This document shows, piece after piece, positions 58,080 through 64,000 of a stretch of DNA of 64,000 nt. Origin of the DNA: Tragulus kanchil. Its lineage: Eukaryota; Chordata; Mammalia; Artiodactyla; Tragulidae. Location: assembly GCA_022376925.1 (NCBI GenBank), contig JAIOJX010000005.1, forward strand, positions 155,325,501 to 155,389,500, in the 5' to 3' direction. Numbering within the stretch: position 1 is the first letter of the stretch; each line of letters opens with the position of its first letter. The position numbers and the translations under genes were made by a program. The notes under the pieces were generated by a model. It worked only from the letters and a program-made list of their open reading frames with translations. It was not told the origin of the DNA and did no database searches.

Positions 58080-58345
58080 TCTGCAAATACACATTTCTGT
58101 CAGTGTTATATTAACATTTACATAACAAGTAGAGTGAGAGATTGCATTATTTACATATATATGGAGACCGGCTGGAACTGGGGATCCTTGTGCCTGTACA
58201 TGACGTTTATTGATTAATAAATTAGACACTTACAGATCAAGCACAAATCAAATCCGTCCGTTTCAGACACCCATCAGGTGCAAATGAATGTAAATTGGCG
58301 GCTTCATTTGCATACGGAAAGCAAACCATTTAGTCGTCATTTGTC
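58080..58345. promoter_or_regulatory. candidate conserved noncoding element
   Basis: This AT-rich, non-repeat block has dense homeodomain-like TAAT/ATTA words (for example 'tgattaataaatta') and octamer words. TGCAAAT is at 58082-58088 and 58279-58285, and the full POU octamer ATTTGCAT is at 58306-58313. It has the look of deeply conserved developmental enhancers, but conservation itself cannot be judged from one sequence. It is duplicated at about 59176-59441. Confidence 0.4.
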
Positions 58346-58587
58346 ACAGGCACCCTTGAGAGGCTGTAATTTACCTTGTGGCGCCAGCCTGCAGCAGGGC
58401 CGCCCCTGTGCCCTGTGATTTCTGAGACTGGAAAGGCAGCTTGGCTCCATGCAGGTGGGTGCCTGTGGCCTGCTCCTGTCTTCAGCTATTTGTCCCCCGT
58501 CGCCAGCTTGCCCACTGGGATCAGTGGAGCTGAGTGAAGGCCAATTCCCTGTTATAGAGTCAGAGTCCAGTGGCCAGAACAGCAAGA

Positions 58588-59115
58588 CCTTTTTTTTAGT
58601 TGGAGTATAGTGTAGTAGTCATGTATGGATGTAGGAGCTGGACCTTAAAGAAGGCTGAGCGCCAAAGAATTGATGCTTTCACACTGTGGTGCTGGAGAAG
58701 ACTCTTGAGAGTCCCTTGGACACTAAGGAGTCATTCCTAAAGGAAATCAACCCTGAATATTCATTGGAAGGACTGATGTGAAGCTGGAGCTCCAACACTT
58801 CCACCAGCTGATGCCAAGGGGCAGCTCATGGGAAAAGATCCTAATGTTGGGAAAGACTGAGGACTGGAAGGGAAGGGGGCAACAGAGGATGAGATGGTCA
58901 GATGGCATCACCGACTCAGTGGACACAGACAAACTCAATGGACAAACTCCAGGAGATGGTGAAGGACAGGGAAGCCTGGTGTGCTGCTGTCCAGGGGGTC
59001 ACAAAGAGTCAGCCATGACCTAGTGACTGAACAACTACGGATAGTTGCTTTACTATGTTGCATTAGTTTCTGCAAGTGAATTAGCTATATGTGTACATAT
59101 ATCTGCTCTTTTTGG
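58588..59115. mobile_element. L1 fragment split by a nested BovB
   Basis: An L1-type 3' segment starts at about 58588 with a T run and 'agttggagtatagt'. It is interrupted at about 58607 and resumes at about 59042 with 'tagttgctttactatgttgc' and 'agtttctgcaagtgaatta'. In copy B it continues to about 60375 ('tgaccactcagagcactga', 'gggttctcattagttacct'). The order shows that BovB inserted into an existing L1. Confidence 0.75.
58617..59035 (+). mobile_element. BovB (RTE) LINE 3' end
   Basis: 'gtcatgtatggatgtagga', 'caaagaattgatgctttcac', 'gctggagaagactcttgag', 'cattggaaggactgatgtg' and 'gatgagatggtcagatggc' follow the BovB 3' order. Conceptual translation keeps a QQRMRWSDGITDSVDT segment typical of the RT C-terminal tail, then breaks. 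It is 5' truncated and inactive. It is duplicated at 59713-60131. Confidence 0.92.
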
Positions 59116-60133
59116 AGGGGCAGAGGGTGGGCAGGAGCTGGTGGTGTAAACCTCAATTCCCTCTGCTCGTAAAGTTCTGCAAATACACATTTCTGTCAGT
59201 GTTATATTAACATTTACATAACAAGTAGAGTGAGAGATTGCATTATTTACATATATATGGAGACCGGCTGGAACTGGGGATCCTTGTGCCTGTACATGAC
59301 GTTTATTGATTAATAAATTAGACACTTACAGATCAAGCACAAATCAAATCCGTCCGTTTCAGACACCCATCAGGTGCAAATGAATGTAAATTGGCGGCTT
59401 CATTTGCATACGGAAAGCAAACCATTTAGTCGTCATTTGTCACAGGCACCCTTGAGAGGCTGTAATTTACCTTGTGGCGCCAGCCTGCAGCAGGGCCGCC
59501 CCTGTGCCCTGTGATTTCTGAGACTGGAAAGGCAGCTTGGCTCCATGCAGGTGGGTGCCTGTGGCCTGCTCCTGTCTTCAGCTATTTGTCCCCCGTCGCC
59601 AGCTTGCCCACTGGGATCAGTGGAGCTGAGTGAAGGCCAATTCCCTGTTATAGAGTCAGAGTCCAGTGGCCAGAACAGCAAGACCTTTTTTTTAGTTGGA
59701 GTATAGTGTAGTAGTCATGTATGGATGTAGGAGCTGGACCTTAAAGAAGGCTGAGCGCCAAAGAATTGATGCTTTCACACTGTGGTGCTGGAGAAGACTC
59801 TTGAGAGTCCCTTGGACACTAAGGAGTCATTCCTAAAGGAAATCAACCCTGAATATTCATTGGAAGGACTGATGTGAAGCTGGAGCTCCAACACTTCCAC
59901 CAGCTGATGCCAAGGGGCAGCTCATGGGAAAAGATCCTAATGTTGGGAAAGACTGAGGACTGGAAGGGAAGGGGGCAACAGAGGATGAGATGGTCAGATG
60001 GCATCACCGACTCAGTGGACACAGACAAACTCAATGGACAAACTCCAGGAGATGGTGAAGGACAGGGAAGCCTGGTGTGCTGCTGTCCAGGGGGTCACAA
60101 AGAGTCAGCCATGACCTAGTGACTGAACAACTA

Positions 60134-60375
60134 CGGATAGTTGCTTTACTATGTTGCATTAGTTTCTGCAAGTGAATTAGCTATATGTGTACATATATCT
60201 GCTCTTTTTTTGGATTTCCTGCCCAGTTTGGTGACCACTCAGAGCACTGATTTCCCTGTGCTGAACAGTGGGTTCTCATTAGTTACCTATTTTATACAGA
60301 GTAGTGGATATATGTCAATCTCAATCTCCCAATTCACCTCACCCCATCCCCCTCTTAGTGTCCATATGTTTACAA
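60134..60375. mobile_element. L1 fragment (continuation, single-copy beyond 60214)
   Basis: This is the right-hand part of the split L1. It runs through 'attttatacagagtagtgg', 'tatgtcaatctcaatctcc' and 'ccaattcacctcaccccat'. Only the part before 60214 lies in duplication 19. Confidence 0.75.
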
Positions 60376-60384
60376 AACAGGAGG

Positions 60385-60525
60385 ACATCTTGAAGTCCAT
60401 CTATACCAGCCCTGTATTTTATATATAATGAACTGAAGCCCAGAGAGGGGAAGTGTCTTGGCTTAAGGTCACACAGCTGGTGGGTGCAGTCCCAGTACTA
60501 GAACCCAGGTCTTCATCCCACAGGT
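60385..60525 (-). repeat. MIR-like SINE, minus strand
   Basis: 'aatgaactgaagcccagaga', 'ttaaggtcacacagctggtg' and 'actagaacccaggtcttc' match antisense MIR. It directly follows the L1 fragment. Confidence 0.65.
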
Positions 60526-60640
60526 GCAGGGCTTATCTGTGATGGCACACTGCTTTTTTCTAATAGGGAAGAACCTGTCTCTCCAGGAACCATTCACCCC
60601 GGAGTCCCGTTTTGCAGACCAGGGCTTAGGTGTGGAGGCT
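60526..60640. other. short noncoding spacer
   Basis: Nothing recognisable is present between the MIR and duplication 20. Confidence 0.5.
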
Positions 60641-62796
60641 CAGGAGGATGAAAGGCTGGAGCTGCTACTCTTAGAATGTACTTGTTCCCAAGCCTCTGTC
60701 ACAGCCCGACTTCAGGGCCCCCTGGGGGCCCCTCACCCCCGGGAAGATCTCCTCCACCGCCTCTGCTCAAACTCCTTTAAGGACAGAAAGTGCTTTTCAC
60801 GACATAAGAAAAAGACACGGCCTAGAGGCTAGCTGAGTCCACGGGGACACGGAGCAGGAGAGCCTTGGTTCCCTGCCTGGGCGGCCCCAAGAAGGATGGA
60901 AAAGGTACCCAAAGGGGGAAAGCCACGCTCCACGGGCTTCCCAGTGGAAGAGAGAGGAGGGCTGCAGGTGTGTGTGCGTGACGTAGGGCTGGGGAGTGAT
61001 TCAGCGCAGAGGAAGGTGGCCATCTTGTCACTGACTGCCTGTGGTCCCGGGTGTCTCACCTCTTCAGCCAGCTTCCTGTGCTCACCGGGAAACAGGGCTG
61101 ACACCGAGCTTAGCTCTCCCTGCCAGCACGCTGGCCCCTGGTCCTGGGCTGGAACGCAGTACGTGCCTAGTGGACTTACTGTTACTCACATTGTCTCTGG
61201 TAAAAGAAAGTCTAGTTATGCCAACTTAGGAGAGCTTTTGGTGATAAAGCACCTGAAGCTGAAAAGCATACAAAGCAACGGGAATGCTTTGGTTTAATGA
61301 CTCAGTGTGGCAATCCTTCTTCGCTCGAGCAGTGGGGCTGAGCCCGGGTCAGAGTGCAGGCTGAGCCCTTGTAAATCCTGCTTCTGGTGAGTTCAGGGGT
61401 GGTGTCATCAAGCAACTGTCTGAAAGGGCAGAAATGGAGTGCTCAGTAGACATTCAGGAGGATGAGAAGTTCAAATTCACCAACACTGAGCATAGTTGTG
61501 TGACCCATGGACAAGCGATGGGATTCTCCAGGCAAGAGTACTAGGGTAGGTAGCCACTCCCTTCTCCAAGAGATGTTACCAACCCAGGGATCAAACCCAG
61601 GTCTCCCCAACTGCAGGTGGATTCTTTACCATCTGAGCCACCAGGGAAGCCCAAGCATACACTGAGCACCTACTGTGTGCCAGGCACTTGGTTTGGGGAT
61701 TTTCGTAACCACAGTGCAAGACACACCAGGAAGTCCATCACGGCCCAGGAGGATGAAAGGCTGGAGCTGCTACTCTTAGAATGTACTTGTTCCCAAGCCT
61801 CTGTCACAGCCCGACTTCAGGGCCCCCTGGGGGCCCCTCACCCCCGGGAAGATCTCCTCCACCGCCTCTGCTCAAACTCCTTTAAGGACAGAAAGTGCTT
61901 TTCACGACATAAGAAAAAGACACGGCCTAGAGGCTAGCTGAGTCCACGGGGACACGGAGCAGGAGAGCCTTGGTTCCCTGCCTGGGCGGCCCCAAGAAGG
62001 ATGGAAAAGGTACCCAAAGGGGGAAAGCCACGCTCCACGGGCTTCCCAGTGGAAGAGAGAGGAGGGCTGCAGGTGTGTGTGCGTGACGTAGGGCTGGGGA
62101 GTGATTCAGCGCAGAGGAAGGTGGCCATCTTGTCACTGACTGCCTGTGGTCCCGGGTGTCTCACCTCTTCAGCCAGCTTCCTGTGCTCACCGGGAAACAG
62201 GGCTGACACCGAGCTTAGCTCTCCCTGCCAGCACGCTGGCCCCTGGTCCTGGGCTGGAACGCAGTACGTGCCTAGTGGACTTACTGTTACTCACATTGTC
62301 TCTGGTAAAAGAAAGTCTAGTTATGCCAACTTAGGAGAGCTTTTGGTGATAAAGCACCTGAAGCTGAAAAGCATACAAAGCAACGGGAATGCTTTGGTTT
62401 AATGACTCAGTGTGGCAATCCTTCTTCGCTCGAGCAGTGGGGCTGAGCCCGGGTCAGAGTGCAGGCTGAGCCCTTGTAAATCCTGCTTCTGGTGAGTTCA
62501 GGGGTGGTGTCATCAAGCAACTGTCTGAAAGGGCAGAAATGGAGTGCTCAGTAGACATTCAGGAGGATGAGAAGTTCAAATTCACCAACACTGAGCATAG
62601 TTGTGTGACCCATGGACAAGCGATGGGATTCTCCAGGCAAGAGTACTAGGGTAGGTAGCCACTCCCTTCTCCAAGAGATGTTACCAACCCAGGGATCAAA
62701 CCCAGGTCTCCCCAACTGCAGGTGGATTCTTTACCATCTGAGCCACCAGGGAAGCCCAAGCATACACTGAGCACCTACTGTGTGCCAGGCACTTGG
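60641..62796. repeat. tandem duplication 20 (2 x 1051 bp)
   Basis: Copy A is 60641-61691 and copy B is 61746-62796, at a constant offset of 1105. A 54-base insert (61692-61745) separates them. It could be a degraded read extension or real sequence, and I could not align it well to either flank. Copy B continues into LTR-like DNA, while A does not. It contains a minus-strand Bov SINE and an L2/MIR-like end. Confidence 0.92.
61497..61652 (-). mobile_element. Bov-A/Bov-tA-type SINE, minus strand (partial)
   Basis: 'gggattctccaggcaagag', 'cccagggatcaaacccagg' and 'gccaccagggaagccc' identify the SINE in antisense. The tail part is short. It is duplicated at about 62602-62757. Confidence 0.9.
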
Positions 62797-62799
62797 GTA

Positions 62800-63290
62800 T
62801 TATTGAAAGGTATTTTCCGCGACAATAACAAGTCAGACTAAGTTAGAGCAAAGACAACTCAGGCCGTGTATTGGGACAATGATCCCGGGCGAAATTCACG
62901 TGGCCCCAAGAGGCAGGGTCAGTGAATTTGCACCCCGGAGATGGGACGAGGAGTTTTTATCTGGGAGGAAAAGGGGGAAGAAATGAAAGGGGAGGGGGTT
63001 TCTTAGAGCAGGTGCAGAAGCGAACTCTTTGTTTGAGCGGGAAATTAGTGATGAGTCAGCTGTCCTTGAGTTGTCTGTGGGCACGGGGGTGTGCAGTTCT
63101 TGTTACTTTCTAGACCATGTGGAAAATCTTCATGGCCAGGGCGAACTCCTTATCCCCGGCCTTGAGAGACTCCCAGGCACCAGCAGATCAGCAACAGGCC
63201 CCTTGCTGCTGACCCTGCGGGGTCTGCGAGTTCACAGCTGCAGTGTTAACCCTTTAATAGCCCATCAACCCAACAATTATCACATTTGTC
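62800..63290 (-). mobile_element. possible solitary endogenous retroviral LTR
   Basis: Read on the minus strand, this ~490-base block has LTR-like order. It begins near 'tgtgataattgttgggttg', has a TATA-like 'gataaaaactcc' about two-thirds through (near 62960 on the plus strand) and is GC-moderate beyond. No internal viral gene, primer-binding site or clear target-site duplication is visible. It would be a solitary, inactive LTR if real. It may also be plain genomic DNA. Confidence 0.4.
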
Positions 63291-64000
63291 ACCCTGGCCT
63301 TCAAAAGGTCCCTTGAGCCTCTGAGTCCCTGTAGCAAGCATGGCAGCAGGTGTGTAGAAGCTCACACCTAGGGAGACTCGCTCGGTGCTCGTGCACTTTG
63401 ACACACTTGGTCTAACATCGCTAGGACAGTAGCTTCATTAGCCGAATCCTGGACCCGCTTCCCCACCTTGCACATAGCCAGTGGGACACCCAGCGCCAGC
63501 TCTCAGCCTTTCACACAGAGCGAAGAGAAGCCGACAGGAAGCAGATAAGGCCTCAGAGGCTTTGGTCCCCTACTCCCTCGTTTTCCTTTAAACACTGAGT
63601 TCCCAGGTGAATGCTGCTGTCTTTCTAAGCCAATGGCTCCCCAACTGTAGTGCTCCCAGGATTCCAGGGGCCCAGGAGTTCCCATGCGGGCAGACAGTGA
63701 CCGTCCTGCAGTCAGTCCCCTTGCTGGCCCGCTTGCTTGGGTTCAAACGCCCTAGTACCAGCAATGAAGGGGGTCTCCCCGCTTTAGGAGAGAGCAGAGT
63801 AGCTTTAGGCAGAGAGCACAGGACACGGGGAGGGCAAGTGTCATCTTAGGGGTGTATGCAGCCGAGGACCTCCCTGTTTCACAGCCTCTCCTGCCACTCA
63901 TTGCTTCTCCAGCTCCCCGTGAGTCTCAGGGCCAGGTCTCAGTGCCTCAGGTGGTAGGTTGTGCCCTTGGTCTTCTCTCCCAGGAAAACAGGCTCGACCC
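63291..64000. other. single-copy noncoding DNA to window end
   Basis: No exon, RNA gene or named repeat is recognised. The frames at 63503-63685 and 63607-63849 overlap on opposite strands and lack domains. Confidence 0.5.

Larger units (their letters stand above)
58020..60214. repeat. tandem duplication 19 (2 x ~1096 bp)
   Basis: Copy A is 58020-59115 and copy B is 59116-60214, at an offset of 1096. They abut with no added bases. A T run near the right end is shorter in A (59108-59112) than in B (60204-60211), as expected for a homopolymer at a read end. It contains a candidate regulatory element and an L1 interrupted by BovB. Confidence 0.92.

Noticed and set aside
60641..60832. Frame with a basic C-terminal end present twice
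   Set aside because: The frame is fed by different upstream sequence in the two copies and has no recognised domain. The repeat is explained by duplication 20.
6185..62796. The duplication series as a new programmed amplification system or satellite
   Set aside because: The duplicated sequences are unrelated to one another, there is no shared boundary motif, and junction noise points to assembly error. Kept as a finding because only reads from the source animal can settle it.

Overview
The window is nuclear DNA from a ruminant (cattle, sheep, goat, yak, bison or buffalo group). The diagnosis comes from its interspersed repeats: at least seven Bov-A/Bov-tA-type SINE loci, two BovB (RTE) LINE 3' ends and four CHR-type SINEs. 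These sit among older mammalian MIR, L2, L1 and MER5A-like copies. I found no convincing protein-coding exon, no full-length RNA gene and no CRISPR array. Open frames of 60-207 codons occur on both strands, but they have no recognisable domains, no splice context and no consistent frame. This looks like intergenic or deep intronic sequence.

The dominant feature is not biological annotation but structure. Twenty separate direct tandem duplications lie between 6.2 kb and 62.8 kb. Each is about 0.95-1.17 kb long, and each copy is nearly identical to its neighbour. They have unrelated sequences, and all are head-to-tail and collinear. They start near 6185, 9058, 12209, 17122, 19035, 21119, 27402, 29832, 31656, 35025, 37042, 39165, 41251, 43629, 49489, 51463, 53473, 55079, 58020 and 60641. 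The whole window reads as 21 collinear tiles placed end to end. Each tile starts about 1.1 kb before the previous one stopped. Tile junctions lie near 7347, 10167, 13293, 18219, 20102, 22200, 28526, 30902, 32759, 36137, 38174, 40256, 42391, 44725, 50629, 52565, 54417, 56239, 59116 and 61746. Where tiles are short (about 2 kb), the middle of a tile appears three times. Copies differ mainly by single-base homopolymer indels. Several junctions carry 4-70 bases of degraded, read-like sequence. The simplest explanation is an assembly error: overlapping contig ends joined without merging. About 22 kb of the 64 kb would then be false duplication, leaving a true locus of about 42 kb. If long reads supported the copies, it would be an unprecedented pattern.

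Layout: 1-6184 single-copy sequence with MIR and L2 traces; 6185-14358 three duplications, including a pair of MER5A-like DNA transposons; 14359-17121 a Bov SINE and unresolved degenerate repeat-like DNA; 17122-23284 three chained duplications with MIRs and a polypyrimidine tract; 23285-27401 single-copy sequence with a SINE and GT-rich DNA; 27402-33862 three duplications with a small CpG cluster; 33863-35024 a CHR SINE; 35025-45809 five duplications with SINEs, MIRs and BovB; 45810-49488 single-copy sequence with a possible U2 snRNA fragment, an L1 3' end and CHR SINEs; 49489-57403 four chained duplications; 57404-60214 a duplication holding a candidate conserved regulatory element and an L1 split by BovB; 60215-64000 the last duplication and a possible LTR.

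No genes work together here. The most useful biological leads are the octamer-rich candidate conserved noncoding element at about 58080-58345, the CpG/E-box cluster at about 30290-30410 and the possible U2-derived fragment at 46523-46563.
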